Assembly: GCA_025331565.1 (NCBI GenBank)
Contig: JAFREQ010000003.1
Coordinates: 13,385,001 to 13,449,000, forward strand
From: Holacanthus passer
Lineage: Eukaryota > Chordata > Actinopteri > Pomacanthidae
Reading direction: 5' to 3'
DNA length: 64,000 nt
Shown here piece by piece: positions 24,801 to 40,100 of this stretch. Made by a program: the position numbers and the translations under genes. The notes beneath the pieces were generated by a model, which was not told where the DNA came from, did no database searches, and worked only from the letters and a program-made list of their open reading frames with translations. Within the stretch, counting starts at the first letter, position 1, and every line of letters starts with the position of its first letter.

Positions 24801-27800
24801 AAACATACGTCACGCACTTGCATAAACAGTCTTGGATTTGTTTATGCGTCCTCTCAAGTGGGAAAACCCCTGACAATCACAGTGTGCAAGCCGAACCTAC
24901 TGCTGAGAAGTGGAGGCGCGTGTTTGCGGCTCTTGTCAGGATTTGAATGAAAAAGCAGCAGTTATGACATATCTATACACTTATAGGCACACCCCGTACA
25001 AAATTTAATACACACGAAGCCCAAAAGCCCCAGCAGCCAGTCCTGCAGACAAGCCCCAATCTAAACTTAATTCCCGCTGGCACGTCCATCAGAGCTGCAG
25101 GAGATAAGGTAGGATGCCAGACACGGCCAGGGTTTTACAAGTAAACTAAGTGTAGTCCGACTACGGGATACTGCATTAGCATTTAGATCAGAAAGTGTCT
25201 CTATCTATTGAAATGCAACGTATTATCACAGTGCAGTAAAGTCCAGTTCAATAAGGGCCGCTGCAGAGAGGTCAAATGCCTGTGATGTCTGTAGCAGTAC
25301 GATATGTGAATCCCAGAACAGCCTCGCAGATAAATCAAGAGCGAAACACTGTTCTGATAATGTTGATCAAATGAGTGGAATAGCTAATTTCACCAGTGTC
25401 CTGAGCCCTATGTAATATTTAAGAGAGCCATAACTGTGTGGGGAAAAAAATGGAATGTCAGCAATATGAATCTTATCCAGTTGACTGGGACAGTGTGGTG
25501 GGAGCCATTGAATGAAGGGCTCGGTTATCAATTTACTGGCTCTGAGTTAATTAAAGTTGACTGACTGGGGGGGGCTTTGGAAAGAACTGAATTTCTTTCT
25601 CAGTGCTGGATTTGAGACGGCACCATTCTGATTTTTTCTGATGCTGCAGAACAGCAGTCGTTCTAGAACTATAAAAAAATATATAACTATTCAAAAGGCT
25701 GATACATTAACGCAGACATAGAGCTATAATTAAATAAACTCAAGCAGATATGAGGGCACAAATAACCAGTATTTCCTTAACTCAACATTCAGACTAGTAA
25801 ATATGCTGGCTTGTAATTCAGTGCCATCATTTATTAACATTTATGAACATATCCTGTTGTTCAAATAAAAAGCAATTCTTAATGAATCATATGAGCGTGA
25901 TCTCATCTAATGAATAACACAGTCCATTGCTTTCAATTTAATATGTAATCTTGAATATGCTTGAGTTATCCTGACATATATATTGACGTCAGAAAAATAT
26001 CATTACCGACTTGTTATGCACACAGAATCGCTAGATACCATAAAAAACACTCCGCTGAGAGGCAGGAAGTCGATGCATGCAATCAAAGGTGTCAACTACC
26101 TCAACAGTTTTTCGCTTCTGCTGTCAGGAACAACACGTGTGCACAATGTGCAAGACAGCCCGCACTTTGAGCTGAGGTGGGATCACACACACCATTAGCA
26201 AATACGGACACATTTCTAAAATTTGCACTGTGATTGTCGCCTATACATAGGTTAAAAAAGCATACATTAAAGTACATGAAGAATAGTAACTTTTATTGCA
26301 TGCACATATTGGCACTTCCTCTGATGCAGCATGGTTTACGTTACTGACCCAGACGGCCTAGAGTGAAAAAGGAAGCAGGTGATGGGTCTTATATGTGCTG
26401 TAAGAAGTGAAAGAGAGATGGGATAAAGAGGATGCAGTTATCGCTCCGAGTCCAAGTCATATGGAAAAAATGGCAACCGCAACGGAAGCGATGCCACTCA
26501 CGGCTTAAGTTTCTATAACCTGCGGATGCCGCTGGCTCGACATAAAAACTATTTAAGGCCGCGGAGGAACAAGAATATATGGTGGTCGGATCTTTCTTTG
26601 CTCTGGAAGCCCAAAGCCATGTGGGTGAGCTGTGTTTGTGTGGCGCCTCATAAGTAATCCAACACATACTGACATCTCCTCCTGTGCTTCACGGTAACAG
26701 GGTATAGGGTGCGCCGGACGAGTATGTCCTCTGTGTACTAAAGGGGCTGGACAGGGCGAAGGCAAGACATCCGAAAAGGAAGAAGTAGGAGGGAGACAAA
26801 CATACGGGCCATTAGATGCAATCTGTGTCAGCATGTGGTGTTTTCTGAGCATAAAGAATCCACTGACTTCGTTAAAGTGGCAGTAAAAGGTGCCCTTTCT
26901 GTCCATGTGTTCTCAGCATGGCTGCGGTGGACACGACTGTATGTTACCAGCTTAAATCGCCGTATGATCTCCATCTATCCATGTAGCGGGATTAAAGGTC
27001 AGTCTCTGCAGGGAGTAAGGTCAACATGACAGATTCATCTCTGGTTCCTAGTCCATAAGAGGATGGAGAGCAGCTGGCGCCACACACAGCAGCGTCATGT
27101 GCAGTCCGCGGATGTGAGCGCTGGTCAACAAGCAGATGACGGCGCGCTTCTCAGAAGGAAAGCCAAAGAAGATGCGGACACAGCGATGAAAAGTCAGATG
27201 GGGTTAAACATTTCAGCTCGCTGCTGCTGAAATGCAAACAAGGGAGGGGCGGGCCACACCGCTGTGCTGAAAATGGAGATATCTGGAGTTGGACAGGAGG
27301 GAGCATGAGAGACAAGCTGCAAGAGGGAAGACAGAGAGCACGGAGTGGGAAAATATCTGTCTCTCTGCTATTCGTGCTACTCAGCGTTACGGCTCCTCGC
27401 TGAGGATTCAAAGGCAAGGATGGATTAAAGGCACAACAGAATGCCTGAGGAGCTTTACCATTGTGTGCACCACAAAGACATCTCATCTCCGTCTTCCAGA
27501 CTGTTGTTTGGACCTCAGGGGTATTGATCACGGCATGATCTTGAGCTGCCTCTGACATATACCATCTTCCCATTAACATAATCTCATCATAAAACAATAT
27601 TTGCACGCCCACATATGACAAGATGGAAAGAGAGGGAGACAGAGAGAGGTGGGCGAGGAGAGAAATTGAATCTAAAAAAAACAAAACAAAAACCAAGTAT
27701 GGCGGAAACCTGCAGAGAGGAGAAGATGGCCCACAAGGGTTCAGCTCCAATCCGACCAGCTGGGCAGCACCTCCCCACAATATGGCGAGCCCTGACTAGT

Positions 27801-30800
27801 CCAAGTGCGAGTGTGTGTGTGTGTACGTGTGTTTGAACTAGGGACATGGGGTCTGGCCCCTGGCGCAGACACTGTCAATATGGCCGTGGTCATTCATGAG
27901 CAGCCGCTCTGTCGTTGCCGTCCAGAGAGAGCCGGGGCAACAGACCAGCAAAGAGTCATGTCACAGAGGAGAGGACAGATAAAGGTAGCAGACTGTGGCA
28001 AAATGCCCTGGATCCCTTCGCTGTTACAGGAACTGCCCTGCCGCGGATTAATGCCCTCCTCTAAAGAAGCAGCTGCCATGTCATTGTGTTTGTGCGGGGA
28101 AATCTCCAGATCATCAACAACTGCTGATAACGCAACAGATACAAGCTCACGCCACATAAAATCACTCGCACACCTCTCTTTATTCCTTCAAAAAAAATAA
28201 ACCCTTGCCACAATCTTAAGAGGAAGAACATCATCGTGATAGCTTGCGAAACAGATGAGACTGTGACACAGCAAAGAGTGCAGAAGAAACTCGAGCTGAA
28301 GGATGTTTTATGTAGACAACAAAAAGCAACGCACATAGCCTCTTCACCTCTGTGGCTGGGGGGGAAGGAAAACAGCAGATGTCTACAGAGCAGCATAAAT
28401 GGTGTGGAACAAGCCAAGAGGAGCCTCTTTCGCAACCTGCTAAATACTGGCACACACTGTCTGATGGTCTTAAAAGCACAATGTTACTTGCCAAACCAAT
28501 ATCTGCCTGTACGTTTCTGTATGAGCACAAACGACAGCATCCATTATTTAACACGCGAACACAGGGAAGAAATAGGAAAATATCCACCAACAGAGACGCA
28601 CCGAGGATCTACAGATACATAAAAACATATAATTACAAAGATGGAGACACACACACACACAAAAGCCATCCTATAATATAAACATACATACAGTTGTGGA
28701 GCAGAATCCCAGTGAAAGCCCATGTGAGGTTATAGGTTCCCCAAGCAGAAAATGGAATTTGCAGCCCTCCAGCAGTGAGATATAGACGGCATTAATAAAA
28801 CAATTTAATTCTAATGTTTACCAAATGAGAAAGTAATCTATTACTTTTGAGTATCTGCAACCGACCAAAACATCTGTTATGCACTGAGAAAGAAAGCTTT
28901 TTGCGTAGCTGCCAAATATTCTTAATTAAAGTCTGCAGACAGTAAGTGTCCCCAGAGTCCCAGCTGAAATTGGCTCCGGCTACTTTTCTGATTTCACCTA
29001 CTTACACATTTCGTGCTGATGGCTCCCAATTCTTCCCATTCCCTTTGAGGACTGATGATTATAAATTAACTCAATATTCGCGCACCCCATGTCATGCTTT
29101 TGGCAGCGTGATACTGGAACAAAATTGCCTGTAGATGATTTAAACGAAAATAATTTTTGTTTCACCGCAAATCCCAAAACATAATGAAGAAGGCGAAAAG
29201 CAATTTATGCAGAGCCTTAATGAGTCGAACATTATTCATTGTGTGCTTATACATGTAAAAATACACTATGTAAATAAGCGGCGTAAGTGAATGTATTTTC
29301 TCCGAGGGAATGATTGAATATGAATTCTAACAAGATTAACCATGACATGCCCCAAAAACTTCAGAGGCGGAGGGGCCACTGAGAAGGAAATGTGAGCCAC
29401 TCACTCATCAATTCAACTCATCACTCTCAAGAGCACAGGGTCTCCCTCGAAATGATTTAAGGCCAGAAAACAGCTTTACCCTGACCTATCAACCACGGCG
29501 ATGGATTATAATATCTGCTTTTCCTCCTAATCTGCGCACATCAAACAGTACTTGCTGCTTCGTGTAACGGGCGGCTTTGCATGGGAAACAGCTCGCTGAG
29601 GGCGACTGCCTATGCCAGTGCAGGAGGGCAAAAGAGTTCCCACATTATAGGTTTAATCTTATTTTCTGAAGCAAGAGATAAGTAGTCATATACTTGCAAA
29701 GATGCGTTCAGGTGCACATCTGAACACACTTAACTGACACCTTAAATTGTTGCTTGTTAAGCTGAGACGTGCTGCATCTGTTCATGTTCTCTCGCAGACC
29801 AGGTAGAAGAAATCTTCTGCAGCTGTTGCAGAAAGGTGACAGCGGACCTCATACAAAGGCTCCAGCACTCCCAAAGCACGGCAGGAGCAGAGGAGATCTT
29901 TAACTCTGTGTCCCCAGATAAGAAGCGCAGCCCGTCCGCCTGCAGAGTTACACCATACTGAATGCAGTAACTCCCCCCTCCTATCTCTCTTCAGTATACT
30001 GTATTCAGTATTCAGTAACTGTGTATTTTATGCAGTCATCTCTCCCGGCCCCTCTCACAAAAACACACACATGCGTGCTCTCTCTCTCCCTTGTCATTTC
30101 CTATGCACACACTGACCTTCAACTGAGACAGAAAACAGCCTTGGTTACTTCTTTACTCCACCCATTCACATTCACATATATAAAAGTCTACATTGTCCTT
30201 ACAGGGATAATGTGGTGCGTTCGCTCGGCGGTAGCAGCAAGCTCATCATCATGCGTACCCGCCATTAATACTCTATATGCAGCCCAATAGGAGATTATAT
30301 AATGGTGAGAATAAGAAAGTATGGTCAAGTTTCCCTGCGGCAAAACAGAGTATCAAAATTCAGCATAAGTCAACGACTGACACTTGGCTCTGCCTTTATC
30401 TGTCTGAGTGTCTGAGTGTCTGAGTGGCAGGTCAAATGTTATCACTTCTCTTCACATATCACACCACTGTCACACTGTGACCTTCATATTAACCTGTTAA
30501 ATGGCACTTCATCTCGCTCTGCGCGTCAGTGTGTGTGGCCCTGTTTTTGCATGTGGGCTTGTCCGTCTGTCTAAAACGTGGAATCCGGACGAGCAGGGCC
30601 AGTCATTCCTAATTCAGCTCGTCAGGAGTTTTATTTCCTGTTCAGACTGCGCCCGGCTCCCGTCTGTCTCCACTGTGGTATTCCTGCCACATCACAGGTG
30701 GAGGCAAAAAACAACTGCGCACTGCACAGAATGTTAAAGTGGAGCAAAGCATTCGGGGGAAGGGGACCGTCCTTCATTTTCCTCTCTTTCAACATAACAC

Positions 30801-33669
30801 ACAGTCATCATCCATTTTAACAAACGCTGCAGCTCTTGTAATGACGAGTGAATGTCAGTTTGTGATGGTCGAAGGGTCTCCCAGATTAACTAATTTCGCA
30901 GCCGTTCACAGCGCAGGGAGCGGAAGAGATTTCTGAATCGTCCAGATCTCTCTGATAAGGTGCCACCACACATAATAATTCGGTATTCCTGATAATACCG
31001 CAGGCTGTTCACACACATGAGGAAGCAGCCCCAGCATTATGACTCATGCCAGTTTATAAAGAGGCAGCAGAACAAATAGGACTAGAGTTAAAGGTCTCGC
31101 TGCCCTTTATCTAAACCACATTTTGTGGTACCAGGGATGGCAGATACAAGACTCTCAGGTTCAACAATTCCTCTCCAGTCTCTCTGGCTGTGTGCTGCAT
31201 CCGCATTAATATTCATAATATCTGCTCAAATTTCACACTGCAATTCATTACACCCAAGCGTTTTGTTACTCAAGGTGACTGCAGAGGAAGGGGGAAACGT
31301 GCAAACATATATTTGGGGGGTAATGTTTGGGCAAATATGCACCACACGACACTTTCAACCTTCTGTTACAATGTAGGACTAAATGAAATTTAATCTGCTG
31401 TAATAGCTCATGCTGGCAAACATAATGCTTCATACTTTATGTATCCCTAAACGCTGAAACCAAGGAAGTGAAAAATGCGGGGCTTCACTCTTACACTGGA
31501 AATACGACTCTTACTGCGACGCATTCCAAGTATGATTTGTCTATCACTTGCAGCCTTATTAATAGAGGCTATTTTTGCCTTCACCATTGTTTTCACTCAG
31601 GTTGTTTTTTGTTGTTGTTGTTGTCATAATGGTTTCAGCCGTTTCTAAGAAATCATCAAAAGGCAGCCTCAGTGAGCTGCGATTGTCTCCGCAAATCACA
31701 GTAAAGCTGACACATTCAGACTCGGAGCTTTAATGGATATGTGATACACGCTATTAAACAAACCTCCGGGCTCGTATTTGTGACGCTACTAGGAATAGAA
31801 GAACTGATCTGGGATCACTGTTTTGGGTCACGTGACCGCATCAGCTCCGCTGTAAAGATATTTAAAGCATTCCCGATCTGAGTCTAGATTTAGGTGCCTT
31901 CCAGGCGGGACGGAGTGACATTGAGGGTTTGAATGTCCCTATTACAATGACAAGCTGAATCCGCAGGGTGTCAAATCTGTGACAGCCTGGAAATCAGGGT
32001 CAGAGGTCTTTCCTGTCTGATCCGCAACCGCCTGCAGCTTTACATCGCACACCTCCATCTCGAACGCTGGCAGGTCTTCTTGCCCAACACCACCCGTCTG
32101 ATCCCAAACGTCACCCGCCACATTTCTGCTTATTGCTGCACCTTTTCAAACGCTGACTGAATTTAAGGGCCGATAGCGTAGAGCATGAGGAACAGGCCAA
32201 ACAGAGCAAATCAAATTAGCTTTGAACCGCGCTGACAAGGAAATGAAACAGAGAGCAGGGCCTTGCAACAATCTCCATCTGTAGCGGCTTTGACACACCA
32301 ATCACAACAGATAGCATGGAGATAGAGCAGGAAGAAGACACAAAGGCGGAGCTGTGTGATTAGACTGCACTGTTACGCTAGAGGCATCTGCAATAATGAA
32401 ATGTCTTCATTGAGCGCTCTTGTGTTATTTTTTTATTTTATATTTTCAGAAATGGCTATCGAGATAACCAAGCGCACTGTGGGAGTCCGGAGAAATCTAC
32501 TGTACGTAACAGGATGCAGGATGAGTAATTAGTTGCTCATACAAATCTCTTTCCTCCTTCTAATGCGTTTCTTCTATACGGTGCTTCCAGAGGGGCAAAC
32601 ATAGCTGCAGGGCATGGTTACTTTGCTTAGTAAAACAAATGCGGAAGATACTCAACGTGACACTGATTTGATACGGCTCCAACTGGGAAAATGTAGGAAA
32701 GTGATTACTCAGCCAAGCATCCTGTTAGGAATTTGAGATGCACCGTAAAAGAAATAGGTTGTAATTCGCAAACAAAACACCAGCAGTGGATTTAGAAAAC
32801 GAAAAAAAAAAAAGATAATCGCTTTTGACTTACAGGGTTTACAATATGTACAACTAACATAAGCACACACACCTATTTAAAAACTCTAGATATGCTCACA
32901 CACAGGGCGCGCGGTAAGAATACAGATTAGTCTGTCTGGGCTGATACTTTGTGGTCTGGGGCTGGTTAACCACAGCACAGACGCAAGGCTTTGGCAAGCT
33001 AAGGGATGATTTATTAGTTTAGACTTAAACAGCTGTTAGAAAAGACAACAGCTCTTAAATAACCCACTCTAAATGAAAGGGGGAATAAAAGGGTTTTGAT
33101 CCATAAAGACTAGCACTGCTAAACACTTAGAAATGAGGAACATAAGCATAAGCTGTTAAAGTAACTGCAGGCTCAGATGTCTAATGCTGGTCATTTTTCA
33201 TCTAATATGTTGTAATTATAAACAGAAACACCAAAGTCTATTTTGCACGGCGTTGCAATGTGGATTAAGTGAGTTGATTTCAGTCCTCCACATGGATTAC
33301 ACATGGTAGCGAGTGAACTTTTAATGTAACTCATTACTTGCTGTTATTGTCATGCTGATTCACAGTGGCCCTCATTATTTTATATTAAGCAGAACTCGGA
33401 ACTTATTAGCAGAACGCTGGTGGTTAAAGGTAAACATTTGAAGCAGGATAAGCCACGATGATCACGGCAAACTAAGAGGGATCATGGCGTACAAGTCTCT
33501 GGAGATTGAGCCCTAGTCCGCATGGGAGGATTAATGCGTGGGTTTGAGCTGGGTGCCCTCTGGACTATGCCTTTCCCTGATAAGAGAAATCTGAGCTCAG
33601 CACACTGCGCATGGGGAGCCAGATAGAGTTGTGATTACAGGATGGACGAGGGCTTTCTGCCAGGGCCTT
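18891..33669. other. upstream or 5' intronic region, no gene seen
   Basis: About 14.8 kb with no recognisable exon. Minor features: a short (TG)n at about 19016-19028; AT-rich low-complexity sequence at about 21.5-23.8 kb; a (TG)n at 23069-23082; three tandem copies of TCTGAGTG at 30403-30426; and a (TTG)n run at about 31608-31624. Open frames of 60-209 codons occur on both strands (longest 27151-27780, minus) without domains or splice sites. Confidence 0.45.
30403..30426. repeat. three tandem copies of TCTGAGTG
   Basis: Perfect 8-nt unit repeated three times. Minor tandem repeat with no inferred function. Confidence 0.9.
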
Positions 33670-34136
33670 CATTTATAGCCCTTTTCTATACACATGTGCT
33701 GGCTTGGCTCGACTCGGTCTGACTTGGCGCATCGGCCCAGCGTGGGATTTGCATCTCCATTACAACAGGGCTACCAGCTTCAAGGTGTGTCTTTAACTTG
33801 AGTTGATAATATTTCAAAACAGTGCCATTTTTAGTTGCACTGTGCAATGGTTGATGGTAGGTTGGTGGATTTTGTTTGGCATCTACCACTTATTGCTTGA
33901 TAAATGCAGACAGGATGATTGAAACTCATGAAGTATCTGCAGAGGAGGATACTGAAATATCTATTTAAACAGGTCACTGAACCGTCCCTGAATCATGATT
34001 GAGCCCATGTGACATCATGGCGATGCGCTTGGAGGCGGTCGAGCACGCTTTGACCTGACTCCAGATACGGTCCATCTTGGACACAACTTGGCACAACTTG
34101 GCAAATTTAAACTGGTAATGGAAACGGCTATAAATG
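33670..34136. mobile_element. MITE-like element with terminal inverted repeats
   Basis: The left end, CATTTATAGCCCTTTTCTAT (33670-33689), matches the reverse complement of the right end (34116-34136) over 21 nt with 17 identities, including a perfect 11-nt outer block CATTTATAGCC. The 467-nt element encodes no transposase and has a GC-rich left part with GGCTTGGCTCGACTCGG. A 10-nt tandem duplication (ACAACTTGGC, twice) lies near 34083-34102 close to the right end. Small size, terminal inverted repeats and no coding capacity fit a non-autonomous DNA transposon. Target-site duplications are not evident, so the superfamily is unknown. Confidence 0.55.
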
Positions 34137-37100
34137 CGGTGTTCTTTAACTTGGCCTGACCAAAAGTGTCCCATCCATGCATCCACGCTTAATGCAGCCT
34201 CGATCGCAGGCTCGGGTCCAGGCCCCAGGGATGCTCATGACACGGTTGGCAGGAAGATCTCAGGCCCGGCCAAGTCCCAAGTATCAATAACTTTAGCAGG
34301 GCAAATGCAAGATGACAGAATAATATACCCCGACTCTTGTGCAATACTGCTGTGCTGCAGTTTTCTGTACAGTTCTCTGGTATTTCCCCCCCTAGTCTGA
34401 ATGCCACAACACAATACACCCAACCAGTATCCTCATGAATTGCAGTATAAAATAATCAAGATGTGCAGTTTCTATCATGGCATGAATGTCAAGCATTTTT
34501 TCTTTCTTCAAATTTTTATGTTGTTTAACATACTATGAGGATATAGTCAGTGACAGCCTACAAAGCAGAAAGGATTGTGCTGATGTGAAGAGGGTATATT
34601 GCCCTAAGGTGGTTTCATTTCTTTACACAATTTATCTCTTACATACTCGTTCGATGGTTGCAGGCAGTACTGTATAATATTAGACATTGGAAACATGACA
34701 ATTAATGTACAGACCAATTAATAAAAAGTTAAAGGCAACTATCAGCTGTCCCTCAATTTAGAGGGACAGAACAAAAGCAATTCTTTAAAGCTGCTAGTTA
34801 TTTGAACTTGTGTGTTTAGCTCACTGGTCACTGTGCTTAAATTGACAAGACAATTGTCTTTTTAACCATATCGTTATCCTGCAACACTCACTAAACTTTG
34901 TTCACAGTCTCTCCAGTTCAACTGTGCACTGTGACATGCAGAATTGTTTTAAGGCTTTAAGTCATTTTTTAAATTTTTATTTTATTTATCTCTTTGTCCA
35001 TAACTGACTGCTTGACTAAACCTGGGTCCCTTCGTTCCTGTTGCTACATCCGTCAACCTTTATGTAGTTACACGAAACATATGAAGTTTACAATATCTGA
35101 CTCACCACTTGAAATCCTCAGTGTTTCTTTTAAACAATGGATCTTTGGTTTCGGACAGAAGTAGGCAAATGAAGACATCTCATTTCTGGCCGTCGACCGA
35201 TCCCACTTGCTGAAATGACAACTGTCGCCAGCAGATTTTGTCAGCTGTAGGTAGTGTGGGCTGGAAACCTGCCTCCAGCTGACTCATTTTAAAAATAAAA
35301 ACCCTGTAAAAATGTCTCGCTTGATGACTTTGTGTGATATCAGGCCAAAAGACTGAGGCCAAAGCCAACAGGTCCTTGCCAAAAAAGTCGACACTTTCAC
35401 TAGATGATGATCCATGTGGACATTTAGATGAAAAAGAAGCAGGGTGCTTGTATTGCAAGGGTTAGGGATAGATAAGGAATCAGATCAGATTGTTCCATCT
35501 TTCTAACATGCACAGGACAGCTAGAGGTCAGAGAGGGAACTATGGAGAACACAACGGCTAGAAAATGGATGCTCACCTTCTGACCATAGTTCTTCAAACA
35601 TACTAACTCGTTTTGCATAGTAGAAATGAACAATTACCTCAGAGATGTTATTCCCACTGAGGAAATTTGTGTGTCACCTTGAATATAAGTCTCAGACTCA
35701 ACTTCCAATTACTTGCAAAACATCTAAATATGAACATAAAGTATTAATTAAACATCATATCTGCAAATACAGTAAACAGATGGAAACGTGATATTCAACA
35801 CAGGGCAACAAGATTTTAGGACAATCTTATTCAGGTTGCCTTGATGTACACCTAATGGCAAAGTTGAGATGTTGAGTTGAGAACCGACACAAACACGACT
35901 CCACCACTTCACTTCAAAAAATCAACTACTGACAAGAGAAGGGCATCTGTTAAGTGGCCTACTGCTTGCAGCGTTTTAGAGTGGCTCGATAGTTCACATC
36001 CAGCTGCTCCGCTCTGTCACTTAGCCTCTCCATCTTCTTCCTTCCTTCCAATACCCTCAGCTACCCTCTCAATAAAGCACCATACTGCTGGTTAAAATAG
36101 ACAACTCAGCCTCAATATGTGTCTTAGATGGACGCAACGATTTCGTGACTTCCCTCCGTTTTACCCATGGGTTTCTGAAGTGCTGCCATTCTCACTTGCC
36201 TTGCTGTTTCGCAGCGACTTCGGCGATATGAGGTTCAAAACAAGGGTCATATGAGGAAGCTCTTTTACTGGAGAAACCAATGATATGAGCTCCATAAATT
36301 TATGATGACTTGGGTGGGAAGTAGAAAATAAGGAAATAGAATTTGCAATGCCCTGATCATGGCTTTAAAGAGAAGCTGCACAGATGCTCTATTGATGGCG
36401 TCTACTGCCATTTAAAACCCACAACAGCAGCAGCACCTACTTTAAAACAGTAAACTACAAGGGCAAGGCAGCAGCAATCATTTACAAGTAGAGAATTCAC
36501 ACTTGATAATGAATTATGAACGGGAGAGAAAATCATTTCAGTTATGGGCCCTTGAAATGAAAAAGAAAAAGACACGCTGACGAAAGACTAAACAGCTGAA
36601 ATGTTGAGACTCAATAAAAAGCAAAAAAATCATTCTGTAAGTACGACACCAGCTACTACAACAACTGCCTTCCATTTTAACACCGTCCTCACGCCTGCCA
36701 ATCACGAGCGAGTCAAACAAGGGTAAGACCTTGCGATCAGCCGCTCCGCAGATTTTGGCTGGTGAAGAAGAACCGCTCTAAGTGTGTTGGACGAGGTACA
36801 GTGCTCCTGCTGATGAGTAACTTTTCTTTTTTTTTTTTGGCCAACTAAAGGACCGTGCGGCTGCGACCCTGCGCTGCGATACAGGTCACTGAGTTAAGTG
36901 GATGGCTGTCAGACATGCTCACCGATGCCAATACAGCAGCCGCCATAGCTGGCACTCAGTTGCGGCAAGCTAAACAAACCATCGCTTCCTAAATCACATC
37001 TACTCTCATCCCTCCATCCGTGTCTGTGCCCTCCGCTCCTCAATCCTCCTCTCCCGTCCTTTGTGCATTCCCATCTTTTCCTTCCATCCCTCTCCCCTCT

Positions 37101-40100
37101 AACTCTTTGTATTGCCCAATCTCTCCTCAAGTCCTGGCTCTTTCTCATCTCCTCCAAATGCTTTCAGCCTCCCAGTTTCTCTCCTGACATCCCTCTCTCC
37201 CCCCTCCAGCCAGCTCTGTTGTTGTCCTCTCTGTTTGGAGATGAAAGACGGTGGTCCTGCTGTCTGGCGGCTGTAAGAGGCTGCTAATGTGAAAAGTGAG
37301 CGCACAACACTGTGAGATGTAATTCGCTCTGGCTTGCACTTAATGATTCATTATTCCGTATTGCCATAACTCCACTCGTTTTAATTATTCCTATGTGAAT
37401 TGCTTGATAAACAAACAGTATGTCACGCTGTGTGTGTGTGTATGAAAATGCATGTAGGAGGAAGAGAAAGACGTGCCTGCTTGTAACTCCTTGTGTTTAC
37501 TGTATTTTTTTTTTCTCTTTTTGTTGAAACACTGCGTGTTCACAGATTTGCATGTGCATCCATGTGGATTTTCCTTTTTTGTCTGTCTGTGCCTGCAAGG
37601 TCCCACACTGTCACATTTGGAAGGCTCACTTTGCCTGCCTCCTGTGTACTCGGTACACAAAAACTCTTGCTTTTGCCTGCAACACAGCAAGTCACGCATG
37701 CTTTCTGCCATCAATGCAGCCAGAGAATAACAATCACAATGAATCCACAGCCAGAGGAGGATTTGGCACATCATGGGACTCCCGACACCTCCACACGATT
37801 CCCTGGGAACAATGAAGCCCTAAGGGTTAGAGGGTGGGATGATGAGGGGGAAGCATCCTCCCTCTCATCCCTCCTGTGATTTCCAGCTATTGGCTTTAAG
37901 GTGTTGCTGGCCCTGCTTGCTTTACATCAGAGCCAAATATCAGCTTTCGCAGGGCCGCAACATCGACGTTTCTCGCGCCGCCGCTGCAGACATCTTCGGT
38001 CGTTACGACTTTATTAGTCAAATCTTCTTCCTGTTCTGAGATGGCAGCACGTCAAGTAGAAACGTCTTGCAGGCGAGATTAACAGTGCAAGTCAGTTAGT
38101 TTTAAATGAGGAAATTATCAGTCGTGATTAATTTAAAAACATTTCCTCTTGACATCTGGGTATTTAAGCCTTTAGCATATGCTGCACTTACTTGGCTTCT
38201 CTTATCTAAGATACTGCCACAGGTTTTATTCAAGTAATTTTAACATGTAGAAATTCCTGTGGAGGCTCTCCTACTCCTGAGATGAGCACGCATACGCTGA
38301 CACACATGACACCAGACTCCTGTCACCTGCTTAACGTTTAGAACAGCACCTGTTCCCCGGCCTGCACAGCCTGCACACCGGTACCCAGCGTTAATGAAAA
38401 ACGATTGGTCATGCTTTCAGCCTGTGTCATGTCACTCGAGAGGCTGCGGAGCGTGCACAAATCAACGTAAGCCTCTACAGATGCGCCGACATGTACACAC
38501 AGGCTGTCTCTCTCCTTTTGCCAAAATGCCATTTTCTAACATTTGCATATCTACAGCCTCATTTAACAATGACCATGTCATCCACGTGCCCTGAATACAA
38601 GCGCATTTTAATATCTGGGTTAAGAACTAAGCTCACTTGACAAGGGATCTACGGCTTGTTAAATTTGATACAGTGAAAGGGTTTATGGCTAAATCTCATT
38701 TTTCCCCTCTAATGCACACACTGCTACCAGTTAATGTAGTCTCCTTCTGCTTCCCCAGTGTCTTCATTACAAATGCAGCAACAAAAATGCAAGACCAAAT
38801 GGCAAAGATACCGCATGCATGCCAGCGTGTGTGTGTGTGTGCATGTGCATGTGATACGGGTCTGCTTAAAACTCTTTCACATGAGACTGCAGTCGCACAG
38901 GCTCCAGTCTGACGCCATAGCTCCAAAGACATCACTGCAAAACCGCAGAATTACACAGAATTACGAGTACAAAATAGAGTTACTTTCAGTCTCTCAGCAG
39001 CAGCTAGATTGCTCGCCCACTCTCTCTCTTGCTCTCTCTGTCTCCCTCTGACCCCTTTTTTTAGATGAGACAAATAGCGAATGTTGTTCTCAGACCGTAA
39101 TAGAAAAATTGAAATCACATCCCTGACAGAAACAGATGCCTGTTCTCCAAAGCCTTGAGATTTACTCAAGCCGAGGAAGAGGGTTGCAAAGCCAGGTAGG
39201 GTGTGTGGGCACCTGCACAAACAACAGTATATGCAACATACTATATTGTGTGCTGCTGAAAGCTATGACACTTGCTTGTCACAAGATGTACTTTTGATAA
39301 GACGTGGGCACCAGCTCAAGGGTGGGTAGTCAATCGAGTAGGAAAAGTCAATGTGAAGGATAATCATGTTCTTATTTAGGTGGTGACAAACGATAAGCGA
39401 CAGCAGTCTTCAGGGCTGATGTGACACCGGGACGTAGAGTTGAAGAGACAGGACATGCTGCAGTGCGTCTTTCGCCGAACCTCACCAGCTGAAAAGGTTA
39501 CCTGAGTCCGTGTTCATTTAGAAACTCGGAAGTGGACGCACGCATCCATTTGTGCCCATTGCACGCATTGAAATATGCACGTGTGTGTTGTCATGTTTGT
39601 CGCAGTTTGACTGGGGCAGAGATCTTTTTTTTTACAAGGTGAAAGAGCAGGAACATCTATTCTCCCTGATGGCGAAATGGTTTTACATAACATGACGAGT
39701 GATAGCTTGTGACATAAGGGGGCAGCGTAATGGTGACACTTTGGATCTCAGACTTTGGAAGGCCTGGTGGCACTGGTGCTAAAATTTCCTCCCTGGTCAT
39801 CTCAGGGCAGGGGCTGATCCACTTCATCGGGCTGGCACAATCATGGGGTGAGACGTGGAGCAAAGGAACTTGGGAATGAGCTTTTAGGAAACAGAACTGC
39901 GCTTTCACTGCTATCGCACATCCCTCCCTCTCCTCTGCCCTCCCCCCCATCGCATTGCTTCATGCTCGCAGGGGCAGGGCCGGGCGGATGGATAGATTCA
40001 CTACGGTTCTGTCCAAGTGCCACATCTCATCTACGGGCCCATTAGTCTGACTGATGTGAGCTGCAATGTAAAATAAGCTCGGCATCAGCAAGGGTAACCC

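Noticed and set aside
27151..27780. 209-codon open frame on the minus strand
   Set aside because: Low-complexity Ser/Leu/Pro composition from a GA-biased stretch, no domains, and overlapping frames on the other strand.
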